Assembly (NCBI GenBank): GCA_018267955.1
Contig: JAFDXL010000009.1
Span: forward strand, 460,717 to 524,716
Origin: Bacteroidota bacterium
GTDB lineage: Bacteria > Bacteroidota > Bacteroidia > Chitinophagales > Chitinophagaceae
Reading direction: 5' to 3'
DNA: 64,000 nucleotides
Both the position numbers and the translations under genes were made by a program. Below the pieces are notes generated by a model that was not told the DNA's origin, ran no database searches, and saw only the letters and a program-made list of their open reading frames with translations. Positions 16,335 to 26,276 of this stretch are shown here, piece after piece. Position 1 is the stretch's first letter. Each line of letters starts with the position of its first letter.

Positions 16335-17474
16335 TTAGCTGACTTCCGCACGGTAGTTGGCTAATACATTATCATACAGCTGCTCGTACAGCGGGATGAT
16401 GCGCTGACGGCTATACTTCTCCGCATGTTTTATAGCCGCTGTCTTAAATGTTTTCAAAGTATCATCACTGCTAAGGATGTGCAGTGCTTTCTCTGCCATA
16501 TCATCTACATCACCTACATTACTCATATAGCCTGTTACGCCCTGTACATTGATCTCAGGCAGGCCACCTGCATTGGTTGATATTACGGGTACTCCGCAAG
16601 CCATCGCTTCCAGTGCGCTTAAACCAAAACTTTCGTACTGCGATGGTAATATAAACAGGTCAGTTATGCTCAATATCTCATCTACCTGTTCCTGCTTACC
16701 AAGGAAACGTATATCGTTGCATTGCGTCAGTGTGCGGCAATACTCCTCTATATTCTGCCGCTCAGGGCCGTCGCCTATCATCAATAGTTTGCTTGGCATT
16801 TGGGCATGTACTTTCTCAAACATCTTCACTACATCCTCTGCCCTTTTTACTTTCCTGAAGTTGGAAACATGCGCCAGTATACGCTCGCCGTTAGGGGCCA
16901 GCATTTTCTTAAAGTGCTCTTTATTGCTATGCTGAAAGCGGTCTGTATCTACAAAGTTGGGGATAACAACAATCTCTTTTTCGATCTTAAAATGGCTGAA
17001 GGTTTCTTCCCGCAAATTATTGGATACTGCAGTGATCGCATCCGATTCATTGATCGAGAAGGTTACTACAGGCGCGTATGTCTGGTCTTTACCAACCAAT
17101 GTGATATCTGTACCGTGCAGTGTAGTGATATAAGGTATATCCTTGCCTGCCTTCCTTAATATCTGCCTGGCAAAGTATGCAGCAGAGGCATGTGGAATGG
17201 CATAGTGCACATGCAACAGATCCAGGTGGTGATTATTGATCACATTCACCATAGTGCTGGTGAGTGCTGTTTCGTAAGGCGGAAAATCAAATAACGGATA
17301 GGTAGGTACTGTAACCTCGTGATAATAGATATTCGGGTGGAAATTAAGCCTTACCGGTTGCTGGTAGGTAATAAAGTGTACTTCATGCCCCTTGGCAGAA
17401 AGGGCCATGCCCAGTTCTGTCGCCAGCACTCCGCTTCCACCAAATGTAGGGTAACAAACAATACCTATTTTCAT
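16335..17474 (-). CDS. bshA: N-acetyl-alpha-D-glucosaminyl L-malate synthase BshA
   Basis: A 379-residue GT4 glycosyltransferase that links UDP-GlcNAc to L-malate in the first step of bacillithiol synthesis. The N-terminus MKIGIVCYPTFGGSGVLATELG is characteristic of BshA. The LLHVHYAIPHA segment, the HGTDITLVG loop and the C-terminal donor-site motif QYESFGLSALEAMACGVPVI are all present. Its length is normal. It implies that this bacterium makes bacillithiol; bshB and bshC are not in the window. It converges with the AhpD-like gene. Confidence 0.92.
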   Translation of the reverse strand: MKIGIVCYPTFGGSGVLATELGMALSAKGHEVHFITYQQPVRLNFHPNIYYHEVTVPTYPLFDFPPYETALTSTMVNVINNHHLDLLHVHYAIPHASAAYFARQILRKAGKDIPYITTLHGTDITLVGKDQTYAPVVTFSINESDAITAVSNNLREETFSHFKIEKEIVVIPNFVDTDRFQHSNKEHFKKMLAPNGERILAHVSNFRKVKRAEDVVKMFEKVHAQMPSKLLMIGDGPERQNIEEYCRTLTQCNDIRFLGKQEQVDEILSITDLFILPSQYESFGLSALEAMACGVPVISTNAGGLPEINVQGVTGYMSNVGDVDDMAEKALHILSSDDTLKTFKTAAIKHAEKYSRQRIIPLYEQLYDNVLANYRAEVS

Positions 17475-17552
17475 GCTGCAAATATCCGTTTTATCTTTTT
17501 ATAACAGGATATAAGGCGATAAGGTTTGTTGATATTACAATTTGATAATATG

Positions 17553-17573
17553 AGGGCGCCTCATGGGCGCCCT
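17553..17573 (-). terminator. Hairpin downstream of the cytochrome gene
   Basis: AGGGCGCC (17553-17560) pairs with GGCGCCCT (17566-17573) across a five-base loop. On the minus strand it starts 10 bases after the cytochrome stop and is followed by the moderately T-rich CATATTATC, so it may act as a terminator. Confidence 0.55.
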
Positions 17574-17582
17574 GTGTATTAA

Positions 17583-17900
17583 CTAACCTTGTTTTGCGTT
17601 GCTCACCAGGTAGGCGGTAACCTTACCTGCTTCATCGTCTGTCAAGTGTGCCTTTTTTGTCATGGTTGGCAGCACCTTGTTCCATTTGTTTACATTAAAA
17701 TCTGTTGGTTCAAACAGTTTATGGCATTTGTTGCAATGCCCCTGCCATATCGCCTTACCATCAGCCAGGTCGGCCTCAGTATAGTTCTTTTTTACTTCGC
17801 CGGTAGTGGCTTCAGTGCTCCTGGTGGTGGCCTTTTTAGAAGTACATGCTGCAAACAGGATGGCTGATCCCATTGCTGCCAGTATTATTTGCTTCCTCAT
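17583..17900 (-). CDS. Cytochrome c lipoprotein
   Basis: A 105-residue small electron carrier. The signal peptide ends in lipobox FAAC (Cys19), so it should be lipid-anchored and face the periplasm. The heme motif is C56-N-K-C59-H60, and Met80 in VLPTMTKKAHL is the likely sixth ligand, matching a class I mono-heme domain. The longer ORF begins at 18032, but MRKQIIL at 17900 is the signal start, and a -7 box lies at 17947-17954 within that longer frame. The electron partner is not evident from the neighbours. Confidence 0.88.
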   Translation of the reverse strand: MRKQIILAAMGSAILFAACTSKKATTRSTEATTGEVKKNYTEADLADGKAIWQGHCNKCHKLFEPTDFNVNKWNKVLPTMTKKAHLTDDEAGKVTAYLVSNAKQG

Positions 17901-17946
17901 AGTAGTCTTAATGATTGATTGTGTTTTGATCCAATTATTGTACAAA

Positions 17947-17954
17947 CAAATGTA
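17947..17954 (-). promoter_or_regulatory. -7 box (TACATTTG, minus strand) for the cytochrome gene
   Basis: On the minus strand TACATTTG matches TANNTTTG, 46 bases before the ATG at 17900. It supports the shorter reading of the cytochrome ORF. Confidence 0.5.
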
Positions 17955-18022
17955 AGAATTACCTTCATAAATAACCCTGTTCATTTTCGGACGTTTTCCA
18001 ATTGCTTTTTTACTTTTAAAAG

Positions 18023-19453
18023 ATGAAATCAAAACTACTGGCTTGCTTACTGCTTATGGGCACCGCATCCTATGCCCAAAGCGACTCTGTTATGCTGCGT
18101 AATATCTCGGACGAGATCATGCTGCATGGTACCTGTTACGAAAATCTGCGCTACCTGTGCAAAAAAATAGGTAACCGCCTGAGCGGCACGCCACAAGCTG
18201 CCAAAGCTGTAACATGGGGCGAAAAGGCGATGACCGAAGCAGGGGCCGATAAAGTATGGTTGCAACCCGTAGATGTTCCCTTCTGGATACGCGGACAGGA
18301 AAAACTGGCTTTTCGCTATCCGGGTGACAAATCTTTTAAAGAAGTGAATGTACTGGCTATAGGCAATACGGTAGGTACTGATAACAAGCTGTTGGAGGCG
18401 CCTGTGGTTTTGGTAAAAGACATTGAAGAATTTAAAAAGCTGCCGGATGATGCGGTAAAAGGAAAGATCATTTTTTTCAATTACCGCTTTCGCCAGGACC
18501 TTGTAAATACTTTCGAGGGGTACGGAGATGCAGGCCGCTATCGCTGGCTGGCACCTAATATGGCTGCGGCCCGTGGCGCTGCCGCTGTTATCATTCGCTC
18601 TGTATCTACCGGAGTAGACGATCAGCCACATACAGGCTCTATGCGCTATGCAGATACGGTAAAGCCTATCCCTGCTGTGGCTATTGGCAATACTACGGCC
18701 GACCTGTTAGAAAAGAAATGTAAAGAAGGCTATGTGTCTGCACAGATGCAGTCCAACTGCCATATGGCAGGTACAGTACGTTCTTATAATGTAATAGGCG
18801 AAATAACAGGATCCGAACATCCCGAAACTTATATCACCGTTGGCGGCCACCTCGATTCCTGGGATGTAGGTGAGGGCGCTATGGATGACGGTGCGGGCTG
18901 TGTGCAAACCATAGAGATCGTACGGACGATGAAGGCGCTGGGCATACGTCCTAAACATACCATACGCGCTGTGTTATTCATGAACGAAGAGAACGGCCTT
19001 AAGGGCGGGCTTGCCTATGGCGATTCTGCACGTGCTCATAATGAAAAACACATGATCGCCATAGAAACGGACGCAGGTGGTTTCTCTCCCCGCGGTTTCG
19101 GGCTGGACATGAAAGAATCAAAGAAAGAAACCATACGTTCATATCGTCATTTATTTCTGCCTTATGGTGTGTACGATTTTGAGCATGACGAGGGTGGCGC
19201 AGATATCAGTCCGCTCCACAGGATGGGCGTACCGGTTGCAGGCTTGTTGCCTGATCCGCAACGTTATTTCGATCTCCACCATACACGTGCCGATGTATTT
19301 GAGAATATCAATCACAGGGAGTTAAAATTGTGTGCGGTATCGCTTACAGGATTAGTTTATTTACTGGATAAATACGGCCTTGGGCATATAGATCCATTAT
19401 CTGATGCACCAATCAATAGCAACGTACCTCATTCTTTAAAGAAAACAAACTAA
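18023..19453 (+). CDS. M28 family metallopeptidase (carboxypeptidase Q-like)
   Basis: A 476-residue secreted zinc exopeptidase. It has a signal peptide (1-18, ending ASYAQ). A PA-like insert at about 130-220 precedes the dizinc M28 domain. The metal motifs are GGHLDSWDVGEGAMDDGAG (His, Asp), NEENGLKG (Glu-Glu), ETDAGG and a C-terminal LHHTRAD His. It most resembles plasma glutamate carboxypeptidase/carboxypeptidase Q, which removes residues from short peptides. An ABC permease of the peptide-transporter type starts 13 bases downstream, so the two may cooperate in peptide use. Confidence 0.88.
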   Translation: MKSKLLACLLLMGTASYAQSDSVMLRNISDEIMLHGTCYENLRYLCKKIGNRLSGTPQAAKAVTWGEKAMTEAGADKVWLQPVDVPFWIRGQEKLAFRYPGDKSFKEVNVLAIGNTVGTDNKLLEAPVVLVKDIEEFKKLPDDAVKGKIIFFNYRFRQDLVNTFEGYGDAGRYRWLAPNMAAARGAAAVIIRSVSTGVDDQPHTGSMRYADTVKPIPAVAIGNTTADLLEKKCKEGYVSAQMQSNCHMAGTVRSYNVIGEITGSEHPETYITVGGHLDSWDVGEGAMDDGAGCVQTIEIVRTMKALGIRPKHTIRAVLFMNEENGLKGGLAYGDSARAHNEKHMIAIETDAGGFSPRGFGLDMKESKKETIRSYRHLFLPYGVYDFEHDEGGADISPLHRMGVPVAGLLPDPQRYFDLHHTRADVFENINHRELKLCAVSLTGLVYLLDKYGLGHIDPLSDAPINSNVPHSLKKTN

Positions 19454-19465
19454 CTTCAAAGCCGG

Positions 19466-20581
19466 GTGAATTCGGAGACAGGAATAATACGCCGGTTAAT
19501 CAAAAAACCTTCTGCAATAGTAGCAATAACCGTTATCGTACTGACATCGGTTATTGCTTTATTTGCTTATGTGCTGGCGCCGGATAATACACCCTTCGGC
19601 AATCGCATGATCATTGAACTGGGATCACGTCAACCAGGGTTTCAGAAACAATTGCTGCTGATTCCCAAGGCTGTGCAGGATAATGCCCGATCGGGAAGCT
19701 GGTTAAGTGGCACACCTTCCGACTATAAAGCAATTCCATTAAATGCCTGGGCATTCCGGGATACTGTGTTGGTGGCACGCCATTATGTAGATGATGGTAT
19801 TGAAGATACATTGGTATATCCGCTAAGAACATTGCTGACGCCTGCCCAACAAGCATGGCCGTTGCAACAACAACAGGAATACATCCAAAAACATCAAATA
19901 GAAAACAGGAAATTCTACCTCGGCACCGATAAATATGGTCGTGATATTTTATCGCGCCTTATCATTGGTTCGCGAGTGAGCCTTGCCGTTGGTGTGGTAG
20001 CCGTAATGTTATCCTTGACGATTGGCATCATACTTGGTTCGCTTGCTGGGTATTATGGTGGTGTAGTAGATAATATCATCATGTGGGTGATCAATATCCT
20101 TTGGGCGATCCCTACCCTGCTATTAGTGTTTGCCATAACACTCACTATCGGCAAAGGCTTTTGGGAAATATTCGTTGCCATAGGGCTCACCATGTGGGTG
20201 AGCGCTGCAAGACTGATACGCGGCCAGGTTTTAGTGCTTCGCGAGATGGAATATATAACTGCCGCCAAAGCTTTAGGCATTGGCGATATGCGTATCATCT
20301 TCCGCCATATATTGCCCAATATAGCAGGGCCTATCATGGTAATAGCTGCCAGCAATTTTGCAACGGCCATACTTATAGAGGCAGGACTCAGCTTCCTCGG
20401 CATCGGCGTACAACCGCCGCAACCCTCCTGGGGCCTGATGATCAAAGAACACTATAATTTCCTGCTGACGAACAGGCCATTGCTTGCCATCATACCCGGT
20501 ATAGCCATTATGCTATTGGTTTATGCCTTCAATGTATTGGGGAACGCGTTGAGGGATGTGCTGGATGTCAGGGGGAATTAA
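19466..20581 (+). CDS. Oligopeptide-type ABC transporter permease (DppC/OppC-like)
   Basis: A 371-residue inner-membrane permease starting with GTG. TM1 is at about residues 15-38. A long soluble insert (about 40-150) precedes GTDKYGRDILSRLIIGSR, the usual entry to the permease core, and four to five further helices. The EAA motif region is EYITAAKALGIGDMRIIFRHILPN, which contacts the ATPase. Homologues normally pair with a DppB-type permease, a binding protein and ATPases, but none is adjacent here. The extracytoplasmic insert is longer than in E. coli DppC. It overlaps the convergent flavoprotein gene by 4 bases. Confidence 0.85.
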   Translation: MNSETGIIRRLIKKPSAIVAITVIVLTSVIALFAYVLAPDNTPFGNRMIIELGSRQPGFQKQLLLIPKAVQDNARSGSWLSGTPSDYKAIPLNAWAFRDTVLVARHYVDDGIEDTLVYPLRTLLTPAQQAWPLQQQQEYIQKHQIENRKFYLGTDKYGRDILSRLIIGSRVSLAVGVVAVMLSLTIGIILGSLAGYYGGVVDNIIMWVINILWAIPTLLLVFAITLTIGKGFWEIFVAIGLTMWVSAARLIRGQVLVLREMEYITAAKALGIGDMRIIFRHILPNIAGPIMVIAASNFATAILIEAGLSFLGIGVQPPQPSWGLMIKEHYNFLLTNRPLLAIIPGIAIMLLVYAFNVLGNALRDVLDVRGN

Positions 20582-21792
20582 CGGCTCATACTCTCCGCCG
20601 CTATATACCCACTACTCCATGCGTGCTGAAAGTTGAAACCACCGGTAATACCATCTACATCCAATATCTCACCGGCAAAATATATACCAGGCACTACCCT
20701 GCTTTCCATCGTCTGCGGATCTATTTCTGATGTTTTGATACCGCCGCAGGTTACGAACTCTTCCTTAAATGTGGTTTTACCCTTGACGGAGTAAGTATCA
20801 CGTATTAATTTTTCTATCAGCTTATTTTGCGCAGCGGCGGGCAGTTCCCCCCAGCGGGTATCTTCACCAACACCACATTGGCCAAGCTGGTATTCCCAAA
20901 AACGTTTTGGCAGGTCGAAGGGATTTTTATGATGTACGAATTGCTTACCCTGGTCTTTTCTTAATTCCGCGATCGTTTCTTTCAGTTCCGCTTCGTTGGT
21001 TTCTCCCAGCCAGTTGACTACGATATTAAAATCATAGTTACGCTCATTGAGTTCCCTGGCAGCCCATGCAGATGTTCTTAGCACCACCGGTCCGCTAAAT
21101 CCCCAGTGCGTGATCAGCAGTGGTCCATGTTCTATGATCTTAGTCCCGGATACTTTCAATGTAACGCCCTGCACTGCCACGCCCATTAACTGTGTAATGG
21201 GATGCTTCGGCATATTAAAGGTGAACAGTGACGGAACGGGTGGCATAAAGCTATGCCCTATATCAGTTAACCATTTATATTGCTCTGCTTTGGCAAAGCC
21301 TCCGCAGGCTATCAGTATTTTATCCGCAACATAAACAGATCCGTCCGCGAAATGTATATGCCATTTGTCATCGCTTTGCTCCAGCCTGTCAACAGCTTTA
21401 TGATACATCACCTTTACGTGGTTATTCATCATTTGCTGCCAGATGCAGTCGATGATAGTTTGCGAATCGTCCGTTATGGGAAACATTCTTCCATCAGCCT
21501 CGGCCTTCAGGCGCACGCCTCTTTTGCCAAACCAATCTATAGTATCCTGTGGAGTAAACCGATACAATGTTTTCTTCAGTAATTGTTTTCCACGCGGGTA
21601 CCTTGTCACCAATTCAGGTACGTCGAACAATGCATGAGTGGTATTGCACCTGCCACCGCCGGAGGCTTTCACTTTTTGCAGTGCTTTGCCTGTTTTCTCA
21701 AATACCACCACTTCCCTATCCGGCGAATAAGGAATATTGGCTGCAGCAAAGCAACCCGCAGCACCGGCCCCGATAATAGCTATCTTTTGCAA
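20578..21792 (-). CDS. HI0933/YhiN-family NAD(P)/FAD-dependent oxidoreductase
   Basis: A 404-residue flavoprotein. The dinucleotide fold GAGAAG starts at residue 8, with VVVFEK at the end of the second strand. The family signature KASGGGRCNTTH is present, and GEILDVDGITGGFNFQHAWSSG near the C-terminus is the second FAD contact. The physiological reaction is not established for most members. The start is a TTG immediately after the TAG of the malic enzyme gene and in the same frame. No later start leaves the first beta strand intact, so TTG 21792 is the best choice. Confidence 0.85.
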   Translation of the reverse strand: MQKIAIIGAGAAGCFAAANIPYSPDREVVVFEKTGKALQKVKASGGGRCNTTHALFDVPELVTRYPRGKQLLKKTLYRFTPQDTIDWFGKRGVRLKAEADGRMFPITDDSQTIIDCIWQQMMNNHVKVMYHKAVDRLEQSDDKWHIHFADGSVYVADKILIACGGFAKAEQYKWLTDIGHSFMPPVPSLFTFNMPKHPITQLMGVAVQGVTLKVSGTKIIEHGPLLITHWGFSGPVVLRTSAWAARELNERNYDFNIVVNWLGETNEAELKETIAELRKDQGKQFVHHKNPFDLPKRFWEYQLGQCGVGEDTRWGELPAAAQNKLIEKLIRDTYSVKGKTTFKEEFVTCGGIKTSEIDPQTMESRVVPGIYFAGEILDVDGITGGFNFQHAWSSGYIAAESMSR

Positions 21793-24075
21793 CTACGCGT
21801 TATTACCTGATTTTATTTGTGCTTCCACTACAGCTATGGCAACCATGTTTACGATCTGGCGTACAGTGCTGCCGAGCTGTAATACATGCACCGGTTTCTT
21901 AAGTCCTAACAGGATAGGCCCTACAGCTTCGGCACCACCTACTTCCTGTAGCAGGTTATAAGCGATGTTACCTGCTGCCAGGTTGGGGAATATCAATGTA
22001 TTGGGCGATTCATTTACCAGGTCGCTAAACGGATAATTTTCACGTAGCAGGTCCTTATTAAATGCGATACCTGCCTGCATTTCGCCGTCTATGATCATTT
22101 CAGGATGCGTGTTCTTGATGCGTTCTACCACGTTACGCACCAATATCGCTTCCGGTGAGGCACTGGTACCAAAGTTAGAATAAGAGAGCATCGCTATGCG
22201 TGGCTTTATATTGAAGGTCTCAACAGCCTTTGCCGTCTGCAAGGTGATTGCATAAAGCTCGTTTTCTGTGGGGTTAAAGTTCACGGTAGTATCAGCAAAG
22301 AACAAAGGTCCTTTCTTGGTGAGCATCACATACATACCCGCTACCCTGCCCGCACCTTCTTCCATGCCAATGATCTCCAACGCGGGACGCAGCGTATTAG
22401 GATATTGACGTGTAAGGCCGGAGATAAATGCATCTGCTTCACCTGTCTCTACCATCATGCAGCCAAAGTAATTACGCTCCCGCATGATCTTCCTTGCTTC
22501 GTACATATTATATCCCCGACGCTGCCTCTTCCAGAAGAACAATGCACCGTATTTATCTCTTTGCTGTGCCTGTGCATCGCTGCGCGGATCTATGATCTGC
22601 ACATCGCTGAGTGGCAGGTTATTTTCTTCAATCAGTTTTTTGATCTTGGCTTCTTCACCTAACAGTATTGGGATGGCTATGCCATCATCTTTAGCTATCT
22701 GCGCAGCCTTCAGCACTTTCAGGTTTTCAGCGTCTGCAAATACCACACGCTTAGGTTGTTGTTTGGCTTTATTGATGATGAAGCGCAGAATATTATCTTC
22801 TGAATTCAGCCTGCGATACAATTCACTTTCATACGTTTCCCAATCCGTTATTGGTTTCCGGGCAACACCGCTATCCATAGCAGCCTTAGCTACTGCCGGG
22901 GCCACGGTTACCAGGAGCCTTGGATCTATAGGCTTCGGTATGATATAGGTTGGACCAAAATGCAGGCTTTTTTCATTGTACGCCACATTCACAATATCAG
23001 GCACCTGCTCCTTGGCAAGTTTTGCTAAAGCTTTTACAGCTGCGAGTTTCATCTCTTCGTTAATGGCGCGGGCGCGTACATCTAATGCCCCTCTGAATAT
23101 ATAAGGGAAGCCAAGCACATTATTTACCTGGTTAGGATAATCGCTGCGGCCCGTAGCCATGATCAGATCCGGCCTTGCAGCCATCGCGTCTTCATAAGGT
23201 ATTTCGGGGTCAGGGTTGGCCAATGCAAATACAATGGGTTTATCTGCCATAGAACGCACCATATCCTGCGATAAAATATTGCCTTTAGATAAACCAATAA
23301 ATACATCTGCACCACTCATTGCTTGTGCCAGCGATTGATCTTTATCACTATTGGCAAAGATGCGTTTATGCTCGTCGAGATCCGTACGGGTAGATGTGAT
23401 CAAGCCTTTACTGTCGAACATATACATGTTCTTTACATCTGCACCGAGCGACATATATATCTTGCAGCAGGATATGGCTGAGGCACCTGCACCACTGATT
23501 ACAAATTTTACCTTGCTGATATCTTTATTCACCAGTTCCAATGCATTCAGCAATGCTGCTCCCGATATAATAGCAGTACCATGCTGGTCATCGTGCATGA
23601 TGGGTATATTCAGTTCCTGCTTCAGCCTTGTTTCTATCGCAAAACATTCCGGAGCTTTGATATCCTCGAGATTAATACCACCGAAAGTTGGCTCCAGCGC
23701 TTTTACGACTGATACGAAATGATCTATGTCTCGTGCATTCAATTCTATATCAAACACATCAATATCAGCGAATATTTTGAACAGCAAGCCCTTACCTTCC
23801 ATCACGGGCTTGCTGGCTTCGGGGCCTATATCGCCCAGGCCCAGCACCGCCGTACCATTACTGATAACGGCTACCAGGTTGCCCTTTGCAGTATATCGGT
23901 AAACATCATCCGGATGCTCATGTATCTCTTTACAGGGTTCTGCCACACCGGGCGAATATGCGAGCGCAAGGTCTCTCTGTGTTTTGGTTTCTTTAGTAGG
24001 AATTACTTCTATCTTTCCCGGCCTGCCTTTCTCGTGATATTCCAGTGCATCTTCCTTGCGGATAAGCTGTGCCAT
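21793..24075 (-). CDS. maeB: NADP-type malic enzyme with phosphotransacetylase-like domain
   Basis: A 760-residue multidomain enzyme that oxidatively decarboxylates malate to pyruvate. The malic N-domain (about 15-150) includes YSPGVAEPC and the [12 protein letters not shown] metal site. The NAD(P)-binding domain (about 160-400) has [14 protein letters not shown]. The C-terminal 430-760 resembles phosphate acetyltransferase and in MaeB proteins has a regulatory role (acetyl-CoA response). Length and order match MaeB. It is separated from the following flavoprotein ORF by only its TAG stop codon. Confidence 0.93.
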   Translation of the reverse strand: MAQLIRKEDALEYHEKGRPGKIEVIPTKETKTQRDLALAYSPGVAEPCKEIHEHPDDVYRYTAKGNLVAVISNGTAVLGLGDIGPEASKPVMEGKGLLFKIFADIDVFDIELNARDIDHFVSVVKALEPTFGGINLEDIKAPECFAIETRLKQELNIPIMHDDQHGTAIISGAALLNALELVNKDISKVKFVISGAGASAISCCKIYMSLGADVKNMYMFDSKGLITSTRTDLDEHKRIFANSDKDQSLAQAMSGADVFIGLSKGNILSQDMVRSMADKPIVFALANPDPEIPYEDAMAARPDLIMATGRSDYPNQVNNVLGFPYIFRGALDVRARAINEEMKLAAVKALAKLAKEQVPDIVNVAYNEKSLHFGPTYIIPKPIDPRLLVTVAPAVAKAAMDSGVARKPITDWETYESELYRRLNSEDNILRFIINKAKQQPKRVVFADAENLKVLKAAQIAKDDGIAIPILLGEEAKIKKLIEENNLPLSDVQIIDPRSDAQAQQRDKYGALFFWKRQRRGYNMYEARKIMRERNYFGCMMVETGEADAFISGLTRQYPNTLRPALEIIGMEEGAGRVAGMYVMLTKKGPLFFADTTVNFNPTENELYAITLQTAKAVETFNIKPRIAMLSYSNFGTSASPEAILVRNVVERIKNTHPEMIIDGEMQAGIAFNKDLLRENYPFSDLVNESPNTLIFPNLAAGNIAYNLLQEVGGAEAVGPILLGLKKPVHVLQLGSTVRQIVNMVAIAVVEAQIKSGNNA

Positions 24076-24206
24076 TGTGAGCGTTTTATAAGTCTAAAGT
24101 TAAACAAAATAGCTCCGCTATCATAGATATGATTGATTTGCAATTGTTGCCATGATCGCTATAAAAAACTAGGGCATGATTTTTTAACCGGTTGTATCAA
24201 AAAATC

Positions 24207-24785
24207 ATGGCAAAAACTGCAACCCGTAAAACAGCGCCAAAGAAAACAAGCGCTAAAAAAACCACTTCAACGGCCACCCCTGATTCTATGCTGGAAAAAT
24301 TCTTCCAGGACGAATTAAAGGACATCTATTGGGCCGAAAAACACCTGGTAAAAACCTTACCGAAAATGAAAAAGGCTGCCACCTCTGCTGAACTGCAGGC
24401 CGCATTTGACGAACATCTGAATGTAACCAAAGAACATGTTGCCAGGCTGGAACAGGTTTTTGAAATGATGGGCAAAAAAGCACAGGCAAAAAAATGCGAT
24501 GCTATGGCAGGTATTACGGAAGAAGGTGAAGGTATTATTGAAGAAACCGAGGCAGGTACAGCCACACGCGATGTGGGCCTGATACTGGCAGCACAAAAAG
24601 TGGAGCACTACGAGATCGCTACCTACGGCGGATTGGCGCAATTGGCTACTACATTAGGATTGAATGACGTAGCTGAGATCCTGCGTACCACTTTGGAAGA
24701 AGAAAAAGAAGCGGACGAAACACTGACTGGTATTGCAGAGAACGATATTAACTATGAAGCAAGTGAAGAAAAGGAAGACGAATAG
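24207..24785 (+). CDS. Ferritin-like DUF892 (YciE/YciF) stress protein
   Basis: A 192-residue protein with a basic, low-complexity N-terminal tail (AKTATRKTAPKKTSAKKTT) followed by a four-helix ferritin-like domain (about 30-185). The domain has the DUF892 opening SMLEKFFQDELKDIYWAEKHLVKTLPKM and carboxylate/His positions (EHLNVTKEH, KVEHYEIATYGGL). Family members are induced by stress. A metal-site role is inferred from the fold. The Lys-rich tail may bind nucleic acid or phosphate but this is speculative. ATG 24207 is preferred over the TTG at 24192. The stop codon lies within the loop of its terminator. Confidence 0.87.
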   Translation: MAKTATRKTAPKKTSAKKTTSTATPDSMLEKFFQDELKDIYWAEKHLVKTLPKMKKAATSAELQAAFDEHLNVTKEHVARLEQVFEMMGKKAQAKKCDAMAGITEEGEGIIEETEAGTATRDVGLILAAQKVEHYEIATYGGLAQLATTLGLNDVAEILRTTLEEEKEADETLTGIAENDINYEASEEKEDE

Positions 24786-24803
24786 TCTTCCTTTTCTCTC
24801 TTT
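24771..24803 (+). terminator. Terminator overlapping the DUF892 stop codon
   Basis: AAGGAAGAC (24771-24779) pairs with GTCTTCCTT (24785-24793) around a 5-base loop, followed by TTCTCTCTTT. The gene's TAG stop lies at the loop. Confidence 0.7.
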
Positions 24804-24812
24804 AACTACTAC

Positions 24813-24914
24813 ATGCAGATAGACGATAAAAACGCTTCCTCGCAAACACGAACTATCCAACAAGCAGGGAAGGAACATAGACTATGGATAGAAAGCTACC
24901 TGGTGCTGGCTTAG
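24813..24914 (+). CDS. Possible 33-residue ORF before a terminator
   Basis: An ATG at 24813 opens a 33-codon frame that begins MQIDDKNASSQTR and ends at TAG inside the stem-loop at 24900-24924. The only support is its position between a terminator and a second terminator. No clear ribosome binding site or homology is visible, so it may be chance. Confidence 0.2.
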   Translation: MQIDDKNASSQTRTIQQAGKEHRLWIESYLVLA

Positions 24915-24935
24915 CTAGCACCAGTTTCTATTTTA
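24900..24935 (+). terminator. Stem-loop with T-rich tail
   Basis: CTGGTGCT (24900-24907) pairs perfectly with AGCACCAG (24917-24924) and runs into TTTCTATTTTA. It resembles an intrinsic terminator. What it terminates is unclear, since the DUF892 gene already has one, which leaves room for a small transcript between them. Confidence 0.6.
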
Positions 24936-25055
24936 TGGTACAATGAAGCTTCTGCTACAAGGACGGCGATCATCCGAAAGGCGATCCCGGAACAGCTGAA
25001 GGAACGGATCGGTTTATGCTCCCTAAATCAAGCGCTAGGTAAGCATCATTGTTAG

Positions 25056-26276
25056 TTATTCATAGCGCAATGCGTCAATAGGATTAAGGCCGGCTGCTTT
25101 TCGTGCAGGGTACCAGCCAAAAAAGATGCCTACTATTGCCGAAAAGGCGAAAGAGAGCAGTACGGAGCTGGCTGTTATCACCACAGGCCAGCCGCCAAAC
25201 CTGGCTACAAGCTGCGAAACCAGGATGCCAAACAGGATGCCTATCAGTCCGCCGATAAAACTGATGAATACTGACTCAATCATAAACTGAAACAATACAT
25301 CCCTGCTCTTAGCGCCCACAGCCATTCTTATCCCTATCTCCCTGGTACGCTCCGTCACCGATACCAACATGATATTCATGATACCAATGCCGCCAACAAG
25401 CAACGAGATACTGGCAATACTGGCCAGCAAAATAGTGAGCACTTTTGAGATAGACCCGAATACATTGGCAATATCCGCTTGCGATCGAACTGTAAAGTCG
25501 TCCTCATCTTCCTGTCCAAGCTTATGCTGCAATCTCAGTATCTCAGTTACCTGCTCCTTCGCATTTTCCATATCGCCTTCTGATCTTGAAGAAGCAAGAA
25601 TATTGTTGACGTACATGCCCGACAGCATTCTTTTTTGTACAGTGGAGAAAGGCGCAATAATAATATCATCCTGGTCTTGCCCAAAGGTGTTCTGGCCTTT
25701 CTTTTCGAGCAGGCCTATTACCCTGAACGGAATACTGTTGATGCGTATGAATTGACCCACAGGATCCGTTCCCTCGCCAAAGAGATTGGTGGACACTGTT
25801 TGCCCGATCACGCATACCTTAGCTGCATTGCGTTGATCGCCTGATGAAAACAAGTTGCCGCTTTCGATCTTCAGGCTCCGGATAGATATATAGCTATTAT
25901 ATCCGCCGACTACCATGGTATGCCAGTTCTGGCTTCCCGCTATCACTTGCGATGATCTCATTACTACCGGCGATACCTCTGTAAGGTATTCGCACCTGGT
26001 AGCCAGCACGTCTGCATCTTTCTGGGTGAGCGTAGAATACGAACCCGCGCCCATACGCACACCACCCTGGTTCACCGAGCCAGGATATATCATTACCGTA
26101 TTGGTACCCAGGCTGGATACCGATGCTTCAATATTTTGCCGGGATCCCTCTCCTATTGCCAGCATAGAAATAACCGAAGCCACTCCAATTATAATGCCCA
26201 GCATCGTAAGGAACACCCGCATTTTATTTTTACGCAGTGATCTCGATGCTATCTTTATCAGGTTCAGCAGTTTCAT
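25056..26276 (-). CDS. macB: MacB-type ABC transporter permease
   Basis: A 406-residue permease of the FtsX/MacB class. An N-terminal helix (about 18-42, AFLTMLGIIIGVASVISM-like) is followed by a large periplasmic MacB core domain (about 45-250). The C-terminal FtsX segment has three helices (285-400), including IGGIGIMNIMLVSVTERTREIGIRMAVGA. In E. coli the permease and ATPase are one polypeptide; here they are separate. It is the last gene of a four-gene operon, overlapping the ATPase gene by 4 bases. Such pumps export peptides, macrolides or lipoprotein-like substrates by mechanotransmission. Confidence 0.9.
   Translation of the reverse strand: MKLLNLIKIASRSLRKNKMRVFLTMLGIIIGVASVISMLAIGEGSRQNIEASVSSLGTNTVMIYPGSVNQGGVRMGAGSYSTLTQKDADVLATRCEYLTEVSPVVMRSSQVIAGSQNWHTMVVGGYNSYISIRSLKIESGNLFSSGDQRNAAKVCVIGQTVSTNLFGEGTDPVGQFIRINSIPFRVIGLLEKKGQNTFGQDQDDIIIAPFSTVQKRMLSGMYVNNILASSRSEGDMENAKEQVTEILRLQHKLGQEDEDDFTVRSQADIANVFGSISKVLTILLASIASISLLVGGIGIMNIMLVSVTERTREIGIRMAVGAKSRDVLFQFMIESVFISFIGGLIGILFGILVSQLVARFGGWPVVITASSVLLSFAFSAIVGIFFGWYPARKAAGLNPIDALRYE

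Noticed and set aside
24133-24318. A 61-residue frame overlapping the DUF892 gene start
   Set aside because: It overlaps a well-supported gene in another frame and has no family resemblance.
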